NCBI RefSeq assembly: GCF_001544075.1
Contig: NZ_BCNT01000029.1
Coordinates: 1 to 35,638, forward strand
Direction: 5' to 3'
DNA length: 35,638 nt
Source: Comamonas terrae
GTDB taxonomy: Bacteria; Pseudomonadota; Gammaproteobacteria; Burkholderiales; Burkholderiaceae_C
Shown piece after piece: positions 16,980-25,509 of the stretch. A program made the position numbers and the translations under genes. Positions within the stretch are counted from its first letter, which is position 1; every line of letters starts with the position of its first letter. The notes below the pieces were generated by a model that was given only the letters and a program-made list of their open reading frames with translations, was not told where the DNA came from and did not search any database.

Positions 16980-17042
16980 GCCGGTGTCCTGACTTGCTGT
17001 GCTGCAAACAAGATATTTCTGGAGCGTAAAGTTGATGTAAAA

Positions 17043-17061
17043 ACGAGATTGATTCTTGTTT
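17043..17061 (+). promoter_or_regulatory. Fur-box-like 19-bp palindrome upstream of the siderophore receptor
   Basis: AACGAGATTGATTCTTGTT matches its own reverse complement at 14 of 19 positions and has the GAGAnT-ATTCT core seen in Fur boxes. It lies 112 bases upstream of a siderophore receptor start, with an AT-rich stretch just downstream, where iron repression is expected. Confidence 0.55.
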
Positions 17062-17173
17062 AATATTCATGTGCTCCAGCGGAGCAGATCAGGTTTTAGC
17101 CACTTGACGCCAGAACAGCCCTCCTGGCAGACCCAGCCAAGCCCCGTCAAAAACTTCATATAACGAGGCATTC

Positions 17174-19291
17174 ATGGCATTGAGGTATACGCCGCTGGCA
17201 GCGGCATTGGGTCTGGCATTTTCCGGCGCCGCCGTGGCGCAGCAGGCGGCCGAGGTCACGCTGCAGGAAGTCCAGGTCCGCAGCGACAGAGAGGTGGAGC
17301 CCAGCTACAACCCACCCACGGCCACTAGCGCAACCAAGGTCGAAGCGCCGCTGCGCGATATTCCCCAGATCGTGAATGTGGTCCCGCAGAGCCTGCTGCG
17401 CGACCAGGTGGTGCAATCCATGCAGGATGCACTCAAGATGGTGCCTGGCGTGGGGCTTTCCCATGGCGATGGGCAGCGCGACCAGGTCACCATTCGCGGC
17501 TTCTCGGCCATTGCCGACCAATTCGTGGATGGCTTGCGCGACGACGCGCTGTATTTCCGCGATCTGTCCAACATCGAGCAGATCGAAGTGCTCAAAGGCC
17601 CGGCCTCGGTGCTCTACGGCCGCGGCTCCTCGGGTGGCCTGATCAACCGCATCACCAAGAAGCCCGGCATCAACCTCAGCGAAGTGGGCTTGACGCTGGG
17701 CAGCTGGAACCAGCGCCGCGGAGATTTCGACCTGGCGCGTGCGCCAGAGGACAGCCGTTTTGCCTTCCGCATCACCGGTGCATTGGAGCGTGCGGACAGT
17801 TACCGCGACCAGCAGTTCCTGGACCGCGATGCGCTGGCGGCTTCGCTGTTGTTCAAAGCCAGTGCCGACACCAATGTTCTGCTACAGATGGATCATCTGA
17901 AAGATCGCCGCCTGACCGACTTTGGCATTCCAGCACTCAACGGACGACCGCTCGACGTTCCGGCAGTTGCCTACTACGGCGCAGCGAATGCCCGGGACGT
18001 GGACTTCAACCAGTCCAGGGTCGATTCGGTCGGCCTTACATTGAATCACCGCTTCAACGAAAGTCTGGCACTGCGCAACGCCTTTCGTTACTACACCTAT
18101 TCGCTGGACCGCAACAACACGCTGACGCGTAGCGTGAACGAGAAAAAACTCTCGTTCACGCTCAACCACGGCAATGTCTACCGTGATGAACATGGATGGT
18201 TCAACCAGACAGAACTGACACAAAAGGCGAAATTCCTGGGCATGAAGCACCAGTTGCTGTACGGCATGGAAGTGGGGCAGCAGAACAAGAATCTGGTGAA
18301 TTACTCGGCGCCCGTGACCGACGCCACCGGCAGGATCCGAGACTTTGCACTGTTCAATCCCGTGCTCCCGACCCTGCCCCTGAGCACTTCCCGTGTTCCC
18401 GGCGCGGATAACCTTGGTACCTTCAAGACCCTGGCGTTTTATACCCAGGATATGATCGAGCTGAGCCCGAAGTGGAAGGTCCTGGCCGGCCTGCGCTACG
18501 ACCGTTTCGAGCAGGAAACCTATGACCGCCTGCCCGGCCGGTCGAACCTGGGCCGCACGGACTCCACCTGGAGTCCGCGCGCCGGCCTGGTCTACCAGCC
18601 CTCGGGCACCTGGTCGTACTACGCTTCCTGGAGCAAGTCCTTCCAGCCGTCGGGTGAGGCTTTCTCGCTGGCTGCCAACAATGCGCAAATCGCGCCGGAA
18701 AAGACTACCAACCAGGAAGTTGGCGTCAAATGGGACATGCCGGACGGCAAGTCCTCGTTCACTGCCTCGCTGTTCCAGCTGGAGCGCACCAATATCAAGA
18801 GCACCGACCCTGTGAGCAATACCTTGGTCCCTCTGGGCGTGCAGCGTACCCGGGGCCTGGAGCTGACCTTTGCCGGCGAGGTCGCGCCGAGCTGGCAGCT
18901 ATGGGCTGGCTATGCCTACCTGGATGGCGAGATGACCACGTCGCCCGCGGTTGACGCCGGCCAGCCGGTGCAAGGCAAGCGGCCCACGCTGACGCCCAGG
19001 CACAGCGCCAACCTGTGGCTGACCAAGGCGCTGGGCAATGGTTTCGGCGTGGGCGGTGGCCTGAACTATGTCGGTGCTCGCTTCGCCAATCCCGGCAACA
19101 CCGTCACCTTGCCCGGCTACACCACCGTGGACGCCATGGCCTACTACCGCATGGGCCCCTGGGATGTGCAGCTCAAGCTCAACAACCTGCTGGACCGCCG
19201 CTACATCGTGGCGGGCCATGGCAGCTCGCCCAATCTGAATCTGCCGGGAGCCTCGCGCTCGGCCCAGGTCGTGGCGCGTTACCGATTCTGA
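17174..19291 (+). CDS. TonB-dependent siderophore receptor
   Basis: This encodes 705 residues with a signal peptide ending AVAQQ and GAGG before the ATG. Plug domain ~50-160: PQIVNVVPQSLLRDQ, then GLRDDALYFRDLSNIEQIEVLKGPASVLYGRGSSGG, the classic siderophore-receptor motif, followed by NRITKKP. A 22-strand-type barrel follows, ending RSAQVVARYRF with the terminal Phe needed for outer-membrane assembly. The family imports ferric siderophores (FhuA/Fiu/PupB-like group); catecholate versus hydroxamate specificity cannot be judged. The Fur-like site upstream supports iron control. It stands alone, with no siderophore synthesis or FecI/FecR sigma pair in the window and no long N-terminal signalling extension, so it is not a transducer type. 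Confidence 0.95.
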   Translation: MALRYTPLAAALGLAFSGAAVAQQAAEVTLQEVQVRSDREVEPSYNPPTATSATKVEAPLRDIPQIVNVVPQSLLRDQVVQSMQDALKMVPGVGLSHGDGQRDQVTIRGFSAIADQFVDGLRDDALYFRDLSNIEQIEVLKGPASVLYGRGSSGGLINRITKKPGINLSEVGLTLGSWNQRRGDFDLARAPEDSRFAFRITGALERADSYRDQQFLDRDALAASLLFKASADTNVLLQMDHLKDRRLTDFGIPALNGRPLDVPAVAYYGAANARDVDFNQSRVDSVGLTLNHRFNESLALRNAFRYYTYSLDRNNTLTRSVNEKKLSFTLNHGNVYRDEHGWFNQTELTQKAKFLGMKHQLLYGMEVGQQNKNLVNYSAPVTDATGRIRDFALFNPVLPTLPLSTSRVPGADNLGTFKTLAFYTQDMIELSPKWKVLAGLRYDRFEQETYDRLPGRSNLGRTDSTWSPRAGLVYQPSGTWSYYASWSKSFQPSGEAFSLAANNAQIAPEKTTNQEVGVKWDMPDGKSSFTASLFQLERTNIKSTDPVSNTLVPLGVQRTRGLELTFAGEVAPSWQLWAGYAYLDGEMTTSPAVDAGQPVQGKRPTLTPRHSANLWLTKALGNGFGVGGGLNYVGARFANPGNTVTLPGYTTVDAMAYYRMGPWDVQLKLNNLLDRRYIVAGHGSSPNLNLPGASRSAQVVARYRF

Positions 19292-19409
19292 GGCGGCAGG
19301 TTGTTGCTGGCACTTGTGGCTGGCAGCATGGCAAAGCCTGGACCGGCAACCATGCTCAGACGCCGATCACTGCGGAAAGGGGGCATGCGCTGACAAGCCT
19401 GTCCCGCAT

Positions 19410-20942
19410 CTAGGCCAAAGGGGACATCGACAGCACGACCTTGTTTCGGCCTTGGGCCTTGGCGTCGTACAGTGCCTTGTCGGCCGCATGGATGACTGCG
19501 GATACGTCCGCATCCTGCTCCGGTGTCCACGTGGCTGCGCCAATACTGGCAGTGATATGGCCGTATTCGCTTCCCGAGTGTTCAATGCAAAGGCCGGAGA
19601 TGGCCGCTCGAATATTTTCGGCAATATGAGCGGCACCTTCTGGCGAGGTATCCGGCAAGACCACGATGAATTCCTCGCCGCCATAACGCGCTGCACTGTC
19701 TGCCGGCCGGCGGATATTGTCGCCAATGCATTTGGCCACGGCCGTCAATGTGTCGTCGCCGGCTTGATGTCCGTAGGTGTCGTTGTAGACCTTGAATTTG
19801 TCGATGTCGACAAACAACAAGGAGAAAACGCTGCGGGTCCGTCTGGCCCTGCGCCATTCTCCATCCAGGATTTCGCCAAGTGTGCGGCGGTTGCTCAGCC
19901 CGGTGAGCCCATCGGTCCGAGCCAGCATTGCCAGTTCTGACTCTGCACGCAGCCGGCGCCTGAGCTGTATTCCAAAGGCAAAAGACAGACCGATGAAAGC
20001 TGCCGCGAGAGCTCCCATGACCGTGGCAATGAGAAGAGCACGATGCCGCCAGACAGCATATATATCGGTATGCGCCTCTGCCACCATGATGATGAGCGGG
20101 AGATTCGGCAGGTTCTTGAAGTAGTACAGCCGCTGGACGCCGTCGATGACCGAGGTGTCCGAAAAACTTCCTTCCGTTGCCGAGAGAAAATGCTTGAACG
20201 TGCTTGCGTCGCGAATGTTTCTGCCTATGACTTTTTCATCATAGGGCTGGCGCATGATCATGGAGCCGTCACGCCCTATGAGCGCCACCGAGCCATGCGG
20301 CCCCAATGACAGGGACGCAAACAGCTTGCGGAAGTATTCCAGCTGAACCGCGATCAGCACGACGCCGGCGAAAGAGCCATCGGCACGCGATATCCGGCGA
20401 CTCAGCGGAATGCTCAACGAGCCGCCGCGCAGCCGTGATGCATAAGGCTTGCCGACGTACAGGCCTATGTTGGGATCGTTCTGATGCACCTTGAAATATT
20501 CGCGGTCTGAAAAGTTTCCCTTTCTAGGCACTTCGCTTGCGGCATCGATCACGGTATTGCCCTCGGCATCCAGCACCAGGATGGAACCCAGATATGTCGC
20601 GGTTGCAGCGCGATCGAACAGGGCCATCGCTCTCAGACGAGGTGAGGCTGCCATCAGTTCGGGGTCATTCACTCCGTCGACTACGTTTTGCAGCGACAGT
20701 GCGTAGAGCTCGAAATTGCGTTCGATATCGTGTTCCGCAAGGAGCGCGACATTGCGCGATGCTTCTGTGGCATGCGCCATGGCATCCAAGCGGCTTTGGT
20801 ACAGGGCCATTGCACAGATGGCAGCCATCGACAGTGCAATCAAAACTCCCGCGATCATCATCGCATAGGGGGCGGTGAGCCTGCTGTAGTTCCATATGGA
20901 GGAAAGACAGCGAGGCGATTGGTTTTTTTGGGCGTCTTTCAC
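19410..20942 (-). CDS. Membrane diguanylate cyclase with periplasmic Cache-type sensor
   Basis: This encodes 510 residues from a GTG start whose last bases form part of the upstream stop (GTGA). The layout is: transmembrane helix ~25-48; periplasmic double-Cache-like region ~50-300 (ILVLDAEGNTVIDA, FSDREYFKVHQ, IGLYVGKPYASRLRG); second helix ~303-328; GGDEF domain ~345-500. The signature is GGEEF (RYGGEEF), with an intact RPAD I-site five residues before it, so it should be an active, feedback-limited cyclase. It is the second gene of a pair with the GGDEF-EAL protein. Making both from one coupled message suggests balanced synthesis and breakdown of c-di-GMP. It closely resembles the cyclase at 10931-12499. 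Confidence 0.93.
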   Translation of the reverse strand: MKDAQKNQSPRCLSSIWNYSRLTAPYAMMIAGVLIALSMAAICAMALYQSRLDAMAHATEASRNVALLAEHDIERNFELYALSLQNVVDGVNDPELMAASPRLRAMALFDRAATATYLGSILVLDAEGNTVIDAASEVPRKGNFSDREYFKVHQNDPNIGLYVGKPYASRLRGGSLSIPLSRRISRADGSFAGVVLIAVQLEYFRKLFASLSLGPHGSVALIGRDGSMIMRQPYDEKVIGRNIRDASTFKHFLSATEGSFSDTSVIDGVQRLYYFKNLPNLPLIIMVAEAHTDIYAVWRHRALLIATVMGALAAAFIGLSFAFGIQLRRRLRAESELAMLARTDGLTGLSNRRTLGEILDGEWRRARRTRSVFSLLFVDIDKFKVYNDTYGHQAGDDTLTAVAKCIGDNIRRPADSAARYGGEEFIVVLPDTSPEGAAHIAENIRAAISGLCIEHSGSEYGHITASIGAATWTPEQDADVSAVIHAADKALYDAKAQGRNKVVLSMSPLA

Positions 20943-23209
20943 CGCTCTCTTCCTGTCCGTATATTCCGGCCGAGCAATTGCTCGATGAACTGACCCGACT
21001 CCAATGGGCGGCCCAGCAGGTAGCCCTGGGCAATGTGACAGCCATGCTGCTGCAGGAAATCAAGCTGGGCTTGTGTTTCGACGCCTTCTGCCACGACCGT
21101 CAGCCCAAGACTCTTGCCCAAAGAGACAATGGTCCGTGCAATGGTTGAATCCGCTCTGGAGTCAGGGACGTTTTGCACGAAGCTGCGATCAATCTTGAGG
21201 CATTGGATGGGAAAGCGGGACAGGTAACCCAGGCTCGAGTAGCCTGTGCCGAAATCGTCAACGGCCAGATGCACGCCCAGTTGGCGCAAGGCACGCATTG
21301 TGGCGGCTGCCTCGTCGGGCTTGTGCATCATCATGCTTTCGGTGATTTCAAGTTCAAGCCGGGAGGCTGGCAACCCCGAGCATGCCAAGGCCTGGCGGAC
21401 TTTCTCCAGCAGTGCTGGGTCCTGAAATTGCTTGGCCGAAAGATTGACGGCAATGGTCAGCCACCTGTCGAGACTGCGGCTCCATGACATGGCTTGGATG
21501 CAGGCGGTGCGCAATGCCCATTCGCCAATGGATACGATGAGGCCGGTTTCTTCAGCCAGCGGAATGAATTCCGCAGGAGACACAAGGCCTCTGACCGGGT
21601 GCTTCCAGCGCAGCAAGGCTTCAGCTCCGATGGTCCGGCCGCTGGCAATATCGACCTTGGCCTGATAGTGAAGTTCGAAAGCCTCTGTTTTGACGGCTTC
21701 CCGCAACTGGTCCACCAGCTGCAGCCGTGTCTGGGCAGCGTGATCCAGCGCGGGAGAAAAGAACGCCATCTGGTTGCGTCCGCTCTTCTTGGCGCGGTAC
21801 ATGGCGACATCCGCAAGACTCAGAAGGCTTTCTGCATCGCTGGCGTCCTGTGGATATATGACGACTCCAAGGCTGGTCGTGAGCTGAATCTGCTGACCCT
21901 GTATGAGATGTGGCTGGGCGACTGCGGCCAGGATTTTTCTTGCGGTGGCTCCGGCAACATCCACGTCGCCGAGCTGATTCAATACGATGACGAACTCGTC
22001 GCCCCCGAGCCTATAGATCGCATCCATGGGACGTACACAGCGCTCCAGAGCCTGTGCTACTTCCTGCAGCATGGCATCACCCGCGCGATGGCCCAGGCTG
22101 TCGTTGATGCTCTTGAAATCATCCAGATCCAGCAGCATCACTGCGAATTGGACACTTTGGTGCTGTCCATTTCCAATGGACAGATTCAGGTCATGCTCAA
22201 GCCGTATCCGGTTGCCCAGCCCCGTGAGACTGTCATGGGTAGCTTGTTGCTTGAGATGGTGGTTGGCGATTTCCAGTGCACGTGTACTGCGCCGAACCAT
22301 TTGCGCCAGTTCGACAGGGCGCATGAGCATGGATCGGATCAAGGCAGCAATGGCCGCTGCTATCAAAGCCGCCAGCAGACTCCCTGTCACGCGAGTGGAG
22401 TTGAAGAAGGCGTCGGGATCGACCGGCGAGACGGTGAGCTGCCAGCGGCCTCGCGGAACACCAATGGATGTAGTGGCCGAGGCCTCGGTGACTGGTGCTG
22501 CGCTGCGTAGCAGCGTCTGCGGCTTGCCCGTAACCGGATGAGTGCGCCAGAGGTGATAAGCAAGCCCCTGCTGTTTTAAATAATCGAACTGGCCTATGTC
22601 CTTTACAGTATCCAAAAGCACCACTGCACTGACAAACCCCCAGAAATGCTGGCTGCCTCGGTTGTCGGCAATAAACACTGGATAGCGGCCCACGAAACCT
22701 GGTTTTCCCTGTCGAAGCTGGGCGGGAACGGCAATATGGAGGTCGTGAGCCGCCATGGCCAGCTCCGCTTCTTCCCGGCTCTGCGGATCGTTGAGCAGGT
22801 CGTGGCCGACAGGGCCTTGGTGAGCCGTGGCAGGAAACACATTGCGAACCACGCCGCCAGGGGCAAGCTGCACGTTGTCTACCCCGGAATAGAGGGGGAG
22901 CAGTTCGCCTGACAGCTGCTCGATGCTGGCCAGATCTGTGGGGTGCTCGCGAAGCACCACAGCCATGGCATAGGTGATCGACAGCGTTCTATTCACCAGC
23001 TGCTGCACCAGTGCCCCATGTGCAGCAGCTGTTTCGGTGAGCTTTCGCTGGCGCTCGGATGCTTGTACCCGGTCAATGGAAACCACGATGACCATTCCAA
23101 TGCCCAGCCCCAAAACAAACGCCAGGCTCGCGAGCAGATTGGCCTGTCTCGTCTCGGAGGACCGTGCTCTCGGTGGCTTGCTCGCTGGTAAGAGAATGGA
23201 TGTGAGCAT
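20939..23209 (-). CDS. CHASE-like sensor, GGDEF-EAL c-di-GMP protein
   Basis: This encodes 756 residues from the ATG at 23209, chosen for the AAGGGG upstream; an open frame extends 36 codons further but lacks a ribosome site. The layout is: transmembrane helix ~24-46; periplasmic CHASE-type domain ~60-255 (YSGVDNVQLAPGGVV, FVGRYPVFI, FWGFVSAVVLLD); second helix ~262-285; GGDEF ~310-470; EAL ~490-745. The GGDEF signature is a perfect RLGGDEF with an RPMD I-site. EAL hallmarks are complete: AEALLRW, NLSAKQF, ESMMM, DDFGTGYSSL, KIDRSFV, EGVET. Both halves look competent, so it may be bifunctional or have GGDEF acting as a GTP sensor for the EAL phosphodiesterase. Its stop overlaps the GTG of the following cyclase. 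Confidence 0.95.
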   Translation of the reverse strand: MLTSILLPASKPPRARSSETRQANLLASLAFVLGLGIGMVIVVSIDRVQASERQRKLTETAAAHGALVQQLVNRTLSITYAMAVVLREHPTDLASIEQLSGELLPLYSGVDNVQLAPGGVVRNVFPATAHQGPVGHDLLNDPQSREEAELAMAAHDLHIAVPAQLRQGKPGFVGRYPVFIADNRGSQHFWGFVSAVVLLDTVKDIGQFDYLKQQGLAYHLWRTHPVTGKPQTLLRSAAPVTEASATTSIGVPRGRWQLTVSPVDPDAFFNSTRVTGSLLAALIAAAIAALIRSMLMRPVELAQMVRRSTRALEIANHHLKQQATHDSLTGLGNRIRLEHDLNLSIGNGQHQSVQFAVMLLDLDDFKSINDSLGHRAGDAMLQEVAQALERCVRPMDAIYRLGGDEFVIVLNQLGDVDVAGATARKILAAVAQPHLIQGQQIQLTTSLGVVIYPQDASDAESLLSLADVAMYRAKKSGRNQMAFFSPALDHAAQTRLQLVDQLREAVKTEAFELHYQAKVDIASGRTIGAEALLRWKHPVRGLVSPAEFIPLAEETGLIVSIGEWALRTACIQAMSWSRSLDRWLTIAVNLSAKQFQDPALLEKVRQALACSGLPASRLELEITESMMMHKPDEAAATMRALRQLGVHLAVDDFGTGYSSLGYLSRFPIQCLKIDRSFVQNVPDSRADSTIARTIVSLGKSLGLTVVAEGVETQAQLDFLQQHGCHIAQGYLLGRPLESGQFIEQLLGRNIRTGRER

Positions 23210-24017
23210 CGGCCCCTTGCAAAGATGACGATCGTGGCGTAATGGCTGCTGAATATCGCGATGTCGCAAAGCGCAGCTCGCCGGATGACGAGGCGCCCAT
23301 ACGGAGGCTGCCTGCAATGGCTAGGCTTCCAGCTCGCGATGAACGGCTGCGGGTTATGGCCTCATTTGCGAACTGGCTGTGGAGCAACCGATTGCTTTGA
23401 TATTTTTCTTGAATTGTGTCGGTTTTTGAAAGGATTTTTTCTTGGCCGACACTCTAAAAAAACGTGCGTTATCCGTTCATGGCACCCGTCATGCACACTG
23501 GCTGCCTTTCGAAAGGGCTGATGAAAGAATGCGCCAGTGCTGGCAGGAATTAGGCAGGCGCAGCTTTGGTCGCCCGGGTTGCCAGGACGGAAGCGGGGGG
23601 CAGCTTTGCTTGCGCACGACAGACATCAGTGAAGAAAGCCGGGAACCCTTGCCTAACTGTGCTGCGAGGCTCGGCTGTGCGAGCGACGTGCGAAATTTCT
23701 TGGGCTGGGTAAGCCACGTCTCAGCCGTTGTGGCTGCGGTGCATATTCGCGTCGTGGTTGGACGGAATTTCTGCCTTGTGTGTACCAGTCTGGCAGAAGG
23801 GTTCTATGGCCGCGTGCATATTCCGGTTGTACTGAACGACTGTGTCAGCCATCACTGACTAGACTGCCGGCCGCTCCGTCCGGCCACAAGCGGGCGTGAC
23901 AACATTCTTGGTACTGCTCATGTGCTTTATGGAAACTTCTCCAAATCGATGGATTAGTTTTACTTAATTAAAATTGCCTAAATGATAGAGACGGAATTTT
24001 TATCATTGCTCGATTTC
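23210..24017. other. Long region without a confident gene
   Basis: About 800 bases lie upstream of the GGDEF-EAL gene. A TTG-started frame at 23442-23858 (138 codons) has AAAGGA before it, but the product is unlike any family I know and its codon third positions are irregular. The part at about 23930-24010 is strongly AT-rich and contains a 7-bp inverted repeat (AATGATA at 23981-23987, TATCATT at 24001-24007). The region may mark the left edge of the accessory segment. Confidence 0.5.
23771..23790 (+). repeat. Left copy of an imperfect repeat shared with the integrase 5' end
   Basis: CTGCC followed closely by TGTGTACCAGTC here matches CTGCC and TGTGTACCAGTC at 28564-28582, in the same orientation, with a small length difference between the two blocks. 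The two copies bracket the accessory genes. Confidence 0.4.
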
Positions 24018-24410
24018 TTACGCTCGACCGCTTTGCTCAGTACCTTTGTACTTGAAAGCCATACCGTCAGGCGCGATAACGAAGATGGGTAGATTACCAA
24101 GCATGGCCGCATGCCGCTTTGCGCAGTCTCCGTCCATGCACGGGTCATCATAAAAACGGATACCGCCATCCGAGCCACAGGGGACATGATTGTTCCTGTA
24201 TGAAGTCGGCTTTCCGATGGGGATGACTAATTCCTTCAAATGGGGGACGGCGCCCCCTCGGGGGCCTTGCTGCCACGCGCGGATATCTTGCTCTTCAAGG
24301 GGGAGTACCAACTCGTAGTGGCACAACCATTCATCATCGAAGCCCGTTTGCTTTTTTGCACTTGTCCAGCGCATTTGCAGGCGCGGTGCCGGTAATTTTT
24401 GTTTAGGCAT
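24018..24410 (-). CDS. Hypothetical protein, accessory region
   Basis: This encodes 130 residues. The ATG at 24410 is fixed by an excellent AGGAGGTG upstream. The N-terminus is basic (MPKQKLPAPRLQMRWTSAKK), followed by a mixed alpha/beta-looking segment (DDEWLCHYELVLPLEEQDIRAW) and a later segment with several Cys and Asp (HVPCGSDGG, YDDPCMDGDCAKRH). I recognise no family. No membrane segment or signal is visible. It is leftward like its accessory neighbours, but the terminator at 24700-24723 and about 290 bases separate it from them, so it is probably transcribed on its own. The AT-rich left flank and lack of a recognisable family fit a horizontally acquired gene. Confidence 0.65.
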   Translation of the reverse strand: MPKQKLPAPRLQMRWTSAKKQTGFDDEWLCHYELVLPLEEQDIRAWQQGPRGGAVPHLKELVIPIGKPTSYRNNHVPCGSDGGIRFYDDPCMDGDCAKRHAAMLGNLPIFVIAPDGMAFKYKGTEQSGRA

Positions 24411-24699
24411 GCTGCTGCACCTCCTGCGCCGCGGCGCGTTGTGCTCCACCAATACCTTGACTTGAGCTGTAGCTCCAGGTTGTAGCCGATCTACTCAGCG
24501 TTTGGCAGACATGCCGCCACGAATTTGTAGCGACAGGTAGTCGGCAGCTGCTGCCGGTCTTCAAGCGCAAGCAATCCAGCTACAAAACCATGTGATTTTT
24601 GTACCGCGGCCAAGTAAGCGTAAGGGCGAGATTCGCTGATCCCAGTCCCCGTCTTGAGGCTATCTTTCTGTGAAGGAGAGCGAGCTGTGCTCCAGATGC

Positions 24700-24723
24700 A
24701 AAAAAGCCACCCAAAGGTGGCTT
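24700..24723 (-). terminator. Rho-independent terminator of the small-protein operon
   Basis: On the minus strand a GCCACC/GGTGGC stem with a four-base loop is followed by six T residues. It closes the leftward run of small genes starting at 25509. Confidence 0.85.
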
Positions 24724-24743
24724 GAGACGCGTTCCCGACAAAG

Positions 24744-24941
24744 CTAGAAGACGTTATGGGATCGTGGCGAGTCAATGTCCTCTAGTTGCGGCTGCTCCTT
24801 TTCCTTCTTCTTTTTGTCTTTAGCAAAAGAAGCCTTTTTGTCATGCTCCCGGAGGGAGGGATATGCATCACGAAGTGAGAACATCAGTTTCACGGTATCC
24901 CAAATGGGAGGGTCAGATACGGGGATAGGGTTCTTTGGCAT
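24744..24941 (-). CDS. Small charged hypothetical protein
   Basis: This encodes 65 residues. The ATG at 24941 follows a very good GGAGGT at ideal spacing, which argues strongly for translation. The N-terminal half has an ordered-looking stretch (PPIWDTVKLMFSLRDAYPSLREH). It is followed by a Lys-rich run (FAKDKKKKEKEQPQ) and an acidic tail (LEDIDSPRSHNVF). No family is recognised. It is the last gene before the terminator at 24700-24723, downstream of two other small leftward genes. A nucleic-acid or protein-binding role would be a guess. Confidence 0.6.
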   Translation of the reverse strand: MPKNPIPVSDPPIWDTVKLMFSLRDAYPSLREHDKKASFAKDKKKKEKEQPQLEDIDSPRSHNVF

Positions 24942-25082
24942 ATAGACCTCCGGTCCGTGGTGACGAAGCAAGATGGATCGTCTGGATTCAGAGTACGCTT
25001 TTTGAAGTCCTCAATTCGTAAACGCGAGAAAAGTCGGTAGCTGTTACCAGTGAAGCCCTTTCGGACGGCTGACAGCTGTGCT

Positions 25083-25274
25083 TCAGTTATCCAACGGTTC
25101 AGGGGAAACAACTCTTTCCGCTTCGGGATCTTGCGGGATAATTCTGTCCTCATCTCCGGGATATGCTGGTTTCTGAGGCGTTTCCCATGGGACGCTTCCG
25201 CTTCCGGAAGCCGGACTTTCATCCGGCAGTTTGCCCGCACCCGAATGGGTTGGCTTTTGAGAAGTGGCTGGCAT
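25083..25274 (-). CDS. Small Pro/Ser-rich acidic hypothetical protein
   Basis: This encodes 63 residues. The ATG at 25274 is preceded by CGAGGA. Composition is Pro, Ser, Gly and Glu/Asp-rich, with no hydrophobic core (GKLPDESPASGSGSVPWETP, then YPGDEDRIIPQDPEAERVVS), so it is probably disordered. The IIPQDPEAER tail resembles small proteins I have seen in other Burkholderiales but cannot name. It lies 52 bases after the Gln/Asn-rich gene on the same strand. The 141 bases to the next gene hold an overlapping open frame in another register whose start could not be fixed. Confidence 0.5.
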   Translation of the reverse strand: MPATSQKPTHSGAGKLPDESPASGSGSVPWETPQKPAYPGDEDRIIPQDPEAERVVSPEPLDN

Positions 25275-25326
25275 ATCAATCCTCGAAGAGCCGGCCCCGG
25301 TGTGCAAGGCCGGCCCAGATCACGCA

Positions 25327-25509
25327 TTAAAGCTGATTCTGTTTCTGGGTGTTCTGTCCAGCCTGCTGGCGGTTCGCGTTCTGCTGCTGTTGCTGGTCAG
25401 TGCGCTTTTGCGGCTGCTGCTGATGCCCCGGCTGATTCTGGTGAGGGTTCTGCTGGTGTTGCTGATTGGGTTGCTGGCTGGTGTGGTTCTGATTGGTTTG
25501 CTGATTCAT
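25327..25509 (-). CDS. 60-residue Gln/Asn-rich protein
   Basis: This encodes 60 residues. The ATG at 25509 has a strong AAAGGAG upstream. I count 26 Gln and 10 Asn, so 60% of the chain is Q or N. The rest is mainly His, Pro, Thr, Lys, Arg and Gly, with almost no hydrophobic residues. Codons mix CAG and CAA, so it is not a simple trinucleotide slippage tract. No Cys, membrane segment or signal is present. Composition is prion-like or intrinsically disordered; function is unknown. It opens a leftward run of three small genes ending at a terminator. The opposite strand encodes a Leu-rich frame only because CAG reads CTG in reverse. Confidence 0.7.
   Translation of the reverse strand: MNQQTNQNHTSQQPNQQHQQNPHQNQPGHQQQPQKRTDQQQQQNANRQQAGQNTQKQNQL

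Noticed and set aside
23442..23858. 138-codon rightward frame with a TTG start and AAAGGA upstream
   Set aside because: No recognisable features and irregular codon third positions; kept only as a note in the intergenic entry.
24491..24775. 94-codon leftward frame
   Set aside because: It runs straight through the clear terminator at 24700-24723 and starts with a TTG without ribosome site. The downstream half looks somewhat protein-like and could be a gene remnant.
24890..25327. 145-codon leftward frame overlapping two better-supported small genes
   Set aside because: No usable start with ribosome site. Part of it (about 24900-25080) looks protein-like, so a small gene there is not excluded.
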